Shown here one piece after another: positions 43,504 to 50,968 of a stretch of 58,118 bases of DNA. The stretch lies in NCBI GenBank assembly GCA_034663635.1, contig JAXDJH010000014.1:1-58118 (forward strand), given 5' to 3'. The DNA is from JAXDJH01 sp034663635. GTDB taxonomy: Bacteria > Actinomycetota > CADDZG01 > WHSQ01. The notes under the pieces are model-generated. The model did not search any database. It saw only the letters and a list, made by a program, of their open reading frames with translations, and was not told where the DNA came from. The position numbers and the translations under genes are program-made. How positions within the stretch are numbered: the stretch's first letter is position 1; each line of letters begins with the position of its first letter.

Positions 43504-44065
43504 GATCGCGACGGCCGTTGAATATCCCTTTCAGCCACGCGCCCAGACTCTTGAAGAAGATGCGGAATCCCTTCACCTCGGACGACTGGACCTGTGCAGC
43601 TTGCTCTGCCGTCTCAGCACGCAGCTTCGCCTCGAGGCATTGAGCGAACTCCTTCGTCAGCTGCGCGGTGACTTCCTGGATCAACCCGGTTCGTCCGAAC
43701 TGCGCCATCGGTCCTTGTAGAGAAAGGTCGGCTTGGATGTCGACGTTTGTCGAAGCTCCCTCGCCGGTCAGCGCGTAACGCACCTTGGCAGAGGCTCGGC
43801 TTCCGCCCTGCTTATCCACCCCTTTGGCGGAAATCGCCCCAACGTAAGTGAGGTCGTCCGTTTCGGTGAGCGTCGCCTCGCCGAGGAAGGAAGCCTTGAT
43901 GGGGCCGAGCCTGACGCCCATCTTTCCTTCGTAGGCGCCCCCGCCGAGGTCGCTCAGCAATTCCACGCCCGGCATGCAGGCGGCGACCGCGGGAACGTCC
44001 TGAAACAGCTGCCACACTTTTGTCACCGGCTCTTGAACTGTGAACGTTTGCTTGATCTGCGGCAC
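43493..44065 (-). CDS. coxG: CoxG-like SRPBCC protein
   Basis: A 190-residue protein. The N-terminal SRPBCC fold (FTVQEPVTKVWQLFQDVPAVAACMPGVE) is CoxG-specific, and the C-terminal tail is basic and amphipathic. In CO dehydrogenase clusters CoxG recruits the enzyme to the membrane; homologues accompany many CoxLMS-type hydroxylases. It lies in the operon with the regulator and ligase, apart from coxDE and the structural genes. Confidence 0.87.
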   Translation of the reverse strand: MPQIKQTFTVQEPVTKVWQLFQDVPAVAACMPGVELLSDLGGGAYEGKMGVRLGPIKASFLGEATLTETDDLTYVGAISAKGVDKQGGSRASAKVRYALTGEGASTNVDIQADLSLQGPMAQFGRTGLIQEVTAQLTKEFAQCLEAKLRAETAEQAAQVQSSEVKGFRIFFKSLGAWLKGIFNGRRDRGE

Positions 44066-44160
44066 GGAGCCTCCGTTCGGGTCATCCCCGGGAGATGGAT
44101 TTTAATCAGACTCAAAGCTTTTTACCACGCCAAATATCCCCGGTCCAGGCCGGAGCCGCT

Positions 44161-44970
44161 TTAGATGCCTATTAGGTGCGGATCGCTGAGGCGTCGAAGT
44201 GCTCGAATGACCGAATAGGCAGCGATGGCACTCGACCGTGGATTGGAGTCCGACGGGCGATTGTTGAAGACGAACTCGTACGAGCCGGCCTTGCCGTTGG
44301 CAGCGACTCGATGCTGAACGGTGTGGATCTGAGTTCCCATGATCCGAACGGTGACACGATCGAATCCGATCGTTGCCAGCGCGAGAACGGCCGCGATGTT
44401 CGCCGATTCCGGAAAAAGCCGCACCGCATCGCGCGCGGTGCCCGAGAACGCCTCGACCTCCCCCTCGGTGTTCTCAAGAGCTGCAACAAGCGCTTCGTCC
44501 ATCCACGGCCGCACCAACGCGCTCGCGTGCTTCCGAGACGTCAACTCGACGGCCTCCAGGGGCTCGAGGAGCATGGCGGCCGAGAGAGTGTCCAAACCTC
44601 CGATAGCGCCCGTCGGGATGATCAGGCGCCCTCTCCCTTCGACTGACAGGGCCCTGAACAGCTCGTCGTCGACCAAAGCTCCGACGCTGAGGGCCATCAG
44701 GTCTCGAATCGCGGCGATCACGACGGGCCCGATCGACGCCAGGGCACTCTGACCTGCGGCCTCAACGATCAGATCAGACCGCTCGATGAGTTCGTCGAGC
44801 GACGTCACATGAAGATCCTGAAACTTCGGAGGGATAGTCGACTGAGCGAACACGCCAACCGGCACACAACCCGGGGCCCGTCCGTCGATCAGAGCGTCGA
44901 GAATGGGGCTTCCGAGAGCGCCACAGCCAACAACGCCAACACGAATCGGTGAGTCCTTGCGGCCGGGCAT
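44161..44970 (-). CDS. Aspartate dehydrogenase-like protein
   Basis: A 269-residue NAD(P)-dependent dehydrogenase of the NadX/DUF108 family: IRVGVVGCGALGSPILDAL is the Rossmann start, LIIPTGAIGGLDTL the substrate loop with the conserved Gly-Ala-Ile-Gly, and NRPSDSNPRSSAIAAYSVIRAL the C-terminus. It catalyses oxidative deamination of aspartate or the reverse amination of oxaloacetate. In this cluster it may recover the ring nitrogen or work on a related amino acid. First gene of the right-hand minus operon, 95 bp before coxG; no TTGTATACAA site precedes it. Confidence 0.83.
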   Translation of the reverse strand: MPGRKDSPIRVGVVGCGALGSPILDALIDGRAPGCVPVGVFAQSTIPPKFQDLHVTSLDELIERSDLIVEAAGQSALASIGPVVIAAIRDLMALSVGALVDDELFRALSVEGRGRLIIPTGAIGGLDTLSAAMLLEPLEAVELTSRKHASALVRPWMDEALVAALENTEGEVEAFSGTARDAVRLFPESANIAAVLALATIGFDRVTVRIMGTQIHTVQHRVAANGKAGSYEFVFNNRPSDSNPRSSAIAAYSVIRALRRLSDPHLIGI

Positions 44971-45350
44971 TGCGTACGGATATCACGGAACGTGCAGTCA
45001 ATCCAGACGAAGTGATTAATGAATGATTGACAATTCCACAGAGATTCTCCCCGGCACTTCTGATGCCCGGGCCGACATACGCCAGCGAGACATGTCTGCT
45101 CAGGCGTAGAAGGCCTCGCGCCGAAGTCCTCAACCCGAATCAATTCATGGCGAGGAGCGACGCAGGCTTGATCAGCGCCATTCCGGTATTCCTCCAAGCC
45201 TGCGATCAATGAACTGATGGCCTTGGTAAGCCGACTCCGTCCGCTGGTCGTCAGACATTTTGCCGTCGCACATTGTCAGCGGCGTTACGTTTTGTGCCTC
45301 CTCGACAGATTCAGCCGACCAATCCCATCTCCTCGTGGTGAGCAAGAAAG

Positions 45351-45380
45351 TGATGGGCAAGTGATGGGCAATGATGGGCA
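45351..45380. repeat. Triple TGATGGGCA repeat (left of C)
   Basis: TGATGGGCA occurs at 45351-45359, 45362-45370 and 45372-45380, with spacings of 11 and 10 bp. It sits about 60 bp before the tRNA core, the position held by the GGAGCGG pair at scar B. Probable arm-type sites, but of a different sequence class from those at the B end of the island. Confidence 0.45.
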
Positions 45381-45411
45381 GAATCGGAATAGTCCCAGGA
45401 GGGAGAAAGAG

Positions 45412-45436
45412 AAAACCCCCCGTCACCAGGGGGTTT
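45412..45436 (-). terminator. Hairpin terminator of tRNA scar C
   Basis: The stem AAACCCCC / GGGGGTTT (8 bp) has a longer loop than at scars A and B. On the minus strand a T run follows. The same terminator type has diverged in its loop. Confidence 0.75.
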
Positions 45437-45441
45437 CCAAC

Positions 45442-45485
45442 GAGCGGGCGACCAGATTCGAACTGGCGACCCTCACCTTGGCAAA
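45442..45485 (-). repeat. tRNA-Gly(GCC) 3' fragment, attachment scar C
   Basis: Identical to scar B over 44 bp, from the discriminator base to the anticodon loop. Unlike A and B it lacks the encoded CCA: the acceptor strand CGCCCGCT is followed by CGTTGG. No 5' half of the tRNA follows. It separates the catabolic island from the conjugation genes. Confidence 0.88.
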
Positions 45486-45597
45486 AAAAGTTCTTAGGCA
45501 GTTTTTGAAGTTGCCGCGCGAAACGCATTTCCGCAGGTCATTGGCGGTGCAAGCCATCAGGACGCGCGACTTCGCGCGGCTCTTTTTACGGCGTGTG

Positions 45598-45616
45598 TGG
45601 ACGGGATATGGACGGG
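45598..45616. repeat. Paired TGGACGGG repeats, 11-bp spacing (right of C)
   Basis: TGGACGGG occurs at 45598-45605 and 45609-45616, followed by CTTTT and TTTGTA as after the GGGACGG pair right of scar B. It suggests the element beginning at C and the left end of the B-C island use related integrases. Confidence 0.4.
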
Positions 45617-45651
45617 CTTTTGAGTCGTTTGTATCTCGCGCACAAAGACCA

Positions 45652-46575
45652 TCAGTCGTCGAATCCGATGTGGATGTGGTCGGCGTGGTCGTCGTCGGAG
45701 AAACCCCCGGCCACCTGGATGTCGGTGAACGGGTGACCCAACTCGGTCGGACGGAAAGGCTCAGTCAGGGCGGCGAGCTGAATCACCACTGCCCGGGCGG
45801 CCAGGTTCAAAGAGCTCACCGCTTCCCCATCGACGAATGAGATGTCGACCGCTCGCCCGTAGTAGTGATTCGAGATGCTGCCGCTTCGCGACCTGATGGA
45901 GTGCCCCGTCTTGAAGACCGAGATCGCAAGCACATGCCTGCGGGATAGAGCATCGAGGAGCGCCAGGATCCGGCCATCGACAACGCCGGCTTCTAGATCG
46001 GCTCTTGCGTTAGCGGTGAGGATGACCCTTGGGTTGGCCAATAGGTCAGTGGGGACCGCCGCGGGGTTCAAGCTCCCAAGCTGCACGACCCCATAGGAGG
46101 CGGCTAGAGCCAGCACCTCGGCAACGTAGGCATCCGAGTGGTTGTAGCTCCAGATCGCTTGCGACAGCCTTGCCGGGTCCCCGGCTCCGTTGGCGCAGAG
46201 CATGTTCGCCGCGCTGAAGATCGCGTCGGCAACATTGTTGATCTCGGCCCGGCCGTCCCCATCGCCATCAGTTGCGTAAGCGCGGAAGGTCGGCGGCATG
46301 AACTGCATCGGGCCCTGGGCACCTTTGGACGACTCCGCGCGACCTGTTCCAAAACTCGTCTCGACCTTGTGGATCGCGGCAAGGATCGTCCAGTCCAATC
46401 CTTCGCACGATTCCGCTGCCGCTTGGTAGAGCGGGAGCATCTCCGCCGGGACCTCATCTAACGCTGCATCAGAGGGTTGGATCGTGTCGCCTGCGACAGC
46501 AAGCAGCACGCCAACAATTGACAGAGGCAGGATGAGCCCGAGGGCGGCAGCAATCGCGACGAGGACGCGTTTCAC
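45652..46575 (-). CDS. Lytic transglycosylase with M15-like peptidase domain
   Basis: A 307-residue exported murein hydrolase. The N-terminal membrane anchor or signal (3-30) is followed by an SLT-type domain with catalytic Glu in IHKVETSFGTG and QGPMQFMPPTFRAYATDGDGDG. The C-terminal ~100 residues carry SNHYYGRAVDIS and DHADHIHIGF, the His/Asp zinc pattern of M15 D-Ala-D-Ala peptidases. It would open peptidoglycan for the conjugation channel. It is the last gene of the transfer operon, 12 bp after virD4, and the first gene inside scar C. Confidence 0.82.
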   Translation of the reverse strand: MKRVLVAIAAALGLILPLSIVGVLLAVAGDTIQPSDAALDEVPAEMLPLYQAAAESCEGLDWTILAAIHKVETSFGTGRAESSKGAQGPMQFMPPTFRAYATDGDGDGRAEINNVADAIFSAANMLCANGAGDPARLSQAIWSYNHSDAYVAEVLALAASYGVVQLGSLNPAAVPTDLLANPRVILTANARADLEAGVVDGRILALLDALSRRHVLAISVFKTGHSIRSRSGSISNHYYGRAVDISFVDGEAVSSLNLAARAVVIQLAALTEPFRPTELGHPFTDIQVAGGFSDDDHADHIHIGFDD

Positions 46576-46587
46576 AGGGCGGCGAAC

Positions 46588-48258
46588 TCAGGCCTCCGAG
46601 AGTCGCTTGTCCTTGAACCAAGGCCTGAGCTGCAGTCGGGCCGGAGGCAAGTGCCCGTATACGAGGATTCCCTCCCCAGGTCGGATCGAGCGGAGAACAT
46701 TGGCAGGGGCCAAGCTCCTCATGGCCGTCGACTCAGTTGTCGATCGCGAGCCGTACCCGCCCCGCGTGACCGAAGCACGCATGATCTCTTCATCACCGAT
46801 GAGTAGTGACGCGTACTCGAGAGTCGCTCTATCTGAGATCCCAGACAGGATGACCTTGCCGCGGTGGTTGTTGGCGACGGTCTGGGACCGTTCAACTCCG
46901 TAGCGGGCGGTGATCTGAGCGAGGTCCTGGAAGATGCTCACGAGTTGGATCCCGTGTCCCGCTGCTGTGGAAGCCAGGGCGTCGAGATCTCGCAGCGGTG
47001 CGATGTTCGCTGCCTCGTCGAGCACCACAAGTAGTGGCGGGTCCAGGGGAGCTCCATTGTGGGAAGCGAGTTCGAAGGCTTGATTGATCACGGTCTGGAT
47101 CAGTGTCTCGAACAGGGGACGCAGACGCTTCTGTTCATGCGACGGCGACACGACGTAGAGAGTGCCTGATCCTCCTGCCAAGAAGGCCTCCGGCGCGATG
47201 TCGCAACTCCTGGCCGACTCCGCGACGACCGGATCCTCATACGCGCTCAGCACCGTCTCAAGCGTCGTGAAGACGGAGCTCTTCTGTCGGGCCTCCCTGT
47301 TCCAAGTCGCCGTTGCTGCGTCCAGTGCCTCGGGGACTCCGGCGGCGAGGAGCGCTTCCCGCACCTCTTTGACTTCCTGAGTGTTCACCCACCGAACGAC
47401 ATCCGTCATCGAACGTCCAGATGTGGCGGCGGCGAACAGGTACGGCCCCGCGGCCTTAGCCGAGGTCGCGTACCAGAAGTCCCCATCCTGCATCCCAGAG
47501 CGACCGGATTGCGTCGCCCCAGCGAGCCAGGATGCGGTGCGTTGCGCACCGCGCCAGTCATGGCAGAAGTGGAGAGGTGACCACGTGTTCGTTGGGAGCC
47601 CGGTCGACGCAGTTGGGTCATAGACCCACACGTCGCCTCGCTTCGCCCGTGCCTCAAGGGTGTCGCGCAGGAGATCCGTCTTCACACTGGTGGCTATGAC
47701 CGGCCCCTGCCATTCGAGGATGGCTGGGATAGCGAAGCCGGTCGTCTTCATCGATTGCGTGGGGCCAAGGACGATGATGCTCTGGCGTTCCTCCGCTGCG
47801 ATCAACTTCGAACCGACGCGGCCCAGCACCAACCGTCCAGGCAGGGGCTCTTTCACAATCAACGGACGAATATCCGCAATCGAGGCCCAGCGGGTACCCG
47901 AAGAAGCGCTTGGGTCTGTCCCGAGTCCCAGCCATAGTCGTCTGGCCACCACAAAGCTCGCGCCTGCCAACACGGTGATGACGATCAACACTCCATAGAA
48001 GGGAACGGGACCGGACATCGACTTGCGGACCGAACGAGGCCAAGCCGCGGCAGGATCGCCAGGGTGCGAAGCGAGTTGGACCAATGCCCGGCCCGTGTCG
48101 GACAGCGACGCACCGGGCCACCGTCCCGAGCTCAAGAAACCCGATACTTCCCCCGAGGCCCAAAGGATGATTCCCATCCCGATCACCGCGAGCATTCCGA
48201 AGAACAAGAGGTTCGACGACTCGGTCGGTCGCTGTTTCGACTGTGGGTATGAACTCAT
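46588..48258 (-). CDS. virD4: VirD4/TraG-type coupling ATPase
   Basis: A 556-residue coupling protein. Two N-terminal helices (LLFFGMLAVIGMGIILWASG and FYGVLIVITVLAGASFVVARR) anchor it. Walker A is VLGPTQSMKTTGFA, and Walker B is LLVVLDEAANIAPLRDL followed by VSIFQDLAQITARYG. It brings the relaxase-DNA complex to the secretion channel. The ATG overlaps the VirB4-like stop (ATGA). Confidence 0.9.
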   Translation of the reverse strand: MSSYPQSKQRPTESSNLLFFGMLAVIGMGIILWASGEVSGFLSSGRWPGASLSDTGRALVQLASHPGDPAAAWPRSVRKSMSGPVPFYGVLIVITVLAGASFVVARRLWLGLGTDPSASSGTRWASIADIRPLIVKEPLPGRLVLGRVGSKLIAAEERQSIIVLGPTQSMKTTGFAIPAILEWQGPVIATSVKTDLLRDTLEARAKRGDVWVYDPTASTGLPTNTWSPLHFCHDWRGAQRTASWLAGATQSGRSGMQDGDFWYATSAKAAGPYLFAAATSGRSMTDVVRWVNTQEVKEVREALLAAGVPEALDAATATWNREARQKSSVFTTLETVLSAYEDPVVAESARSCDIAPEAFLAGGSGTLYVVSPSHEQKRLRPLFETLIQTVINQAFELASHNGAPLDPPLLVVLDEAANIAPLRDLDALASTAAGHGIQLVSIFQDLAQITARYGVERSQTVANNHRGKVILSGISDRATLEYASLLIGDEEIMRASVTRGGYGSRSTTESTAMRSLAPANVLRSIRPGEGILVYGHLPPARLQLRPWFKDKRLSEA

Positions 48259-49484
48259 GCGAAGGCCTCCTTACGTAGCATCCGGGCGTCTGTATCTACG
48301 AGGGCACGTTCGGTTCGGCCGAGGCGATGCCAGACCAGGAACGACCGCTCCCCCACTTTCCAAAGAGCGACACCGCGCTCGAGTTGAGGAAGAAGGGTCG
48401 CCTCGGTTTCAGTAAGTCCGAGAAGATCCTTTGTTGCGGCGATCTCGCCGTGCGGCTGCGCGTAGACGACCTTTGTCTCCGCGTCAGAAAGGAGACCCCT
48501 GGCGACGCGCTCCTGTTGACTGCCTTGCGCGCCGGTCGCCGCGAGATCGGAGAAGCGGTGCATCACCGCGATGTTCTGCAACCCCTTGGAGCGAGAAAGT
48601 TTGAAGCTCGCCTGGAGCCACTTCGCGATGCCGAGGTTGGACAGGATCGCCCAGGCCTCGTCGACTACGAAGATCGTCTTGCGGTCCTGATCGCCAGCGA
48701 GGAGTCCCTGCAACCACGCAGCGGCGCAGGTCATGAGGATCCCGAGAGCATCAGAGTCGTAGACAGCTGAGAGGTCGAGGACGATCATCGAGCCGCTGAG
48801 GTCAACACTTCGCGACGTCTTGCCATCGAACATGCCGCCGAGATCGCCAGACACCAGGCGACGAAGCTCGAACGCGGCTTCTCGTCCCCACTCGATCAGA
48901 GTTGCCCGGTCTGTAGCGACGACTCCTGCCGCTTCCTCGGTCGGGGACAAGAGGCAATCGACAACCCGCGGGATGGTCGCCTCGCCCTTCGATCCGATCG
49001 CGTCAGCTAGAGCACGTTCAAGGGCCGTTCGCTCTGGCGGCTTGAGTGACCGATCCAGAGCCGCGGCGGAGATCGCCTGGAGCAGCCGCAACTGCTCGTC
49101 TCGTGCGATCCGTCTGTCGAGGGGGTTAAGCCGCGTCTTTCCTCCAGGCTCAAGCTTCACGGCCCGCGCTCCGCACATTTCAGCCAGAGGCGTGTACTCG
49201 CCCTTCGGGTCCATCACCACGATGCGACGGCCGAACGTCATCTCCCGGAGAGCGAAGCTCTTGACCAACGCTGACTTGCCGCGCCCCAGTTGACCGGCGA
49301 TCACCATGTTCGGCGATGTAATCACCCCCTGTTCGTAGAGCTCGAACGCGTCGTAGGTGAACGCGCCGCCGAAGAGGTCGCGTCCTATGTAAGCGCCCCG
49401 ACCTCCGAAGCCGCCTTCTGAAACGAACGGATAGGCGGCCTGGAGGTGGGCCGTCGTCAGACGATGCGCCGGTTGTCCTCTCAT
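48255..49484 (-). CDS. VirB4-like conjugation ATPase
   Basis: A 409-residue ATPase. Walker A is VIAGQLGRGKSALVKSFA, and Walker B is TIFVVDEAWAILSN with following IAVMHRFSDL. It lacks the N-terminal half of classical VirB4; the SCO6880-like protein encoded just upstream probably supplies the missing part. It energises assembly of the mating channel. The ATG overlaps the upstream stop (ATGA). Confidence 0.87.
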   Translation of the reverse strand: MRGQPAHRLTTAHLQAAYPFVSEGGFGGRGAYIGRDLFGGAFTYDAFELYEQGVITSPNMVIAGQLGRGKSALVKSFALREMTFGRRIVVMDPKGEYTPLAEMCGARAVKLEPGGKTRLNPLDRRIARDEQLRLLQAISAAALDRSLKPPERTALERALADAIGSKGEATIPRVVDCLLSPTEEAAGVVATDRATLIEWGREAAFELRRLVSGDLGGMFDGKTSRSVDLSGSMIVLDLSAVYDSDALGILMTCAAAWLQGLLAGDQDRKTIFVVDEAWAILSNLGIAKWLQASFKLSRSKGLQNIAVMHRFSDLAATGAQGSQQERVARGLLSDAETKVVYAQPHGEIAATKDLLGLTETEATLLPQLERGVALWKVGERSFLVWHRLGRTERALVDTDARMLRKEAFA

Positions 49485-50968
49485 CTCAAGCCTCGGCAGA
49501 GTGGCAACGTGTAAGTGAATGCATGGTCCTGCTCGCCACGCATTCGACGCAGGTCGAGGAACGACCGCCCGGCAGCCTCTTCGATCTCGCCGCAGGCGCG
49601 CTCGAGGCCATCGGGATCGGCTGCCGTGACCGTCACGAACCCGGCGAAGCGATAGAACGCGTGGCCATCGCTCAGATCCCGCTCGTGGTTGGCGAGAGAC
49701 TCTTGCTCGCGCGTCCTACGCGACGTCGTCAGGAACCCGGCGCGTTCCCGAAGCTCCTCATCTGCGACGGCAGAGGTCCGAGCAGACTCCACTGATCGGA
49801 TGGCGCGGAGTGGACTGATGGGCTCCATAGTGAGCGAGACGGTGCGCATGCATTCGGTCCGAAGCAATAGCGGTGCGAGGAAATCGGGATCTGCATCGAT
49901 ACGGGGCCACTCAGCGATCCAGTAGGTCGCATGCCACGCGCCATCAGAGCGAAAGCTCGACCATGACGTTTCTGTCGCCATCGGGCCCGCGTTGGAGATC
50001 GATGTGCCCTCACGCTCATCGTTCCTCGTCGAGATGTGGACCAAGGAGTCTCTGCTCGCCGGATCAAACCCCGTACGGAGAGCACCTGCGATGAGCCTGG
50101 GTGTAAGGGCCCCAAGCACCGAAACCTCACAACCCATCAGCTTCGAGGACAGCGCCGTCAGCTCTCGACGAAGGACCTCGCACGCGCCTTCGTCGCCTCC
50201 GCCCGCGGTCTTGACGGCGCGGGCGGAGCGGCCGGCATGGATTTGCAACGACACATACGTCTCGTGCTGTTGGGTGACGGGGCCGGCTTCGTCAACGACT
50301 TCCAGATAGGACCGGGCGATGAGCGAATCGAGCGGGACCGCGATGTTGTCCTTTAGATAGGCGCCGATCTCATCGCTGGTGTCGGGGACAGTGCGCTCGA
50401 TCCATTGAAGGCGATGCACTACGCCTCCTTCACGAGCGAGGCCAGAGAGGATGCCGGCCCATGATGCGAGTCGTCTCGCCTTCTCCTGGCCATCGAGAAG
50501 CGCGAACGACCGGCCCCGAACGGAGAGAACCCCGGTGAAGGTGCCGGATCTCATGTCTTTGACCACTCCGATACGCGACTCCGAGTTAGGTACCCGATGC
50601 GAAAGGATCTGGAGGCCTTTCAAACAATCGGGAAAGGAAGGCTGTGGGTCAGTCAGTGAAGTTAGGCCGCGCTCGGGCTGAGACGATGAGAAAACACGAC
50701 GTCTCAGCACGGACGCCACGAGCCAGCGCGTTGCAACAGGGAACCATTCGTCGAGGGCTCGACCGGCGATCGGCACGAATGCTGCGAAGGATGTCGCCAC
50801 GCCGATGACGAGAAGAGCCGCGAGTGCTCCGCTCGGAGGAAGTTCGCGACCCAGACCGACGAGCAACAAACCTCCGACGAACAAGACGATGATCTGTGAA
50901 AGGCGCAGGCCAAGGAGAACCCCGCGGCGCTCTAGCGGACCGAATCGGTAGCGAGGTGCTTCAGCCAC
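49481..50968 (-). CDS. SCO6880-like conjugation protein
   Basis: A 495-residue protein like those found in actinobacterial conjugative elements. The N-terminus (YRFGPLERRGVLLGLRLSQ) precedes two close membrane helices (about 20-75). A long cytoplasmic part contains VLSVRGRSFALLDGQEKARRL and SYLEVVDEAGPV, as in PrgI/VirB4 N-terminal-like proteins. It probably forms the channel base with the VirB4-like ATPase. The start is GTG 50968, which overlaps the VirB6-like stop by 8 nt; the frame up to 51235 is overlap only. Confidence 0.82.
   Translation of the reverse strand: MAEAPRYRFGPLERRGVLLGLRLSQIIVLFVGGLLLVGLGRELPPSGALAALLVIGVATSFAAFVPIAGRALDEWFPVATRWLVASVLRRRVFSSSQPERGLTSLTDPQPSFPDCLKGLQILSHRVPNSESRIGVVKDMRSGTFTGVLSVRGRSFALLDGQEKARRLASWAGILSGLAREGGVVHRLQWIERTVPDTSDEIGAYLKDNIAVPLDSLIARSYLEVVDEAGPVTQQHETYVSLQIHAGRSARAVKTAGGGDEGACEVLRRELTALSSKLMGCEVSVLGALTPRLIAGALRTGFDPASRDSLVHISTRNDEREGTSISNAGPMATETSWSSFRSDGAWHATYWIAEWPRIDADPDFLAPLLLRTECMRTVSLTMEPISPLRAIRSVESARTSAVADEELRERAGFLTTSRRTREQESLANHERDLSDGHAFYRFAGFVTVTAADPDGLERACGEIEEAAGRSFLDLRRMRGEQDHAFTYTLPLCRGLR

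Larger units (their letters stand above)
44971..45651. other. Gene-free gap holding tRNA scar C
   Basis: About 680 bp without a credible gene, marking the junction between the catabolic island and the conjugative element. It holds the TGATGGGCA triple repeat (45351-45380), the terminator and tRNA fragment (45412-45485), ATTTCCGCAGGTCA (45527-45540) and TGGACGGG repeats (45598-45616). The part from 44971 to 45345 shows nothing else recognisable apart from the expected aspartate dehydrogenase promoter region. Confidence 0.65.

Noticed and set aside
7557..44970. Known nicotinate, picolinate or furoate degradation clusters
   Set aside because: No NicX-type dioxygenase, maleamate amidase, maleate isomerase or furoyl-CoA-specific set; the mix of LigBA, HyuAB, UbiD and BKACE does not fit them.
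1193..45485. Functional tRNA-Gly genes at the three scars
   Set aside because: None has a 5' acceptor strand or D arm within the expected distance.
3343..45500. A prophage in the B-C segment
   Set aside because: Only an integrase and an excisionase-like gene are present; no capsid, tail, lysis or packaging genes.
21858..46662. Other GTATAC occurrences (near 21858, 25892, 40017, 46657)
   Set aside because: They lie inside coding sequence and lack the TTG/CAA half-sites of the operator.
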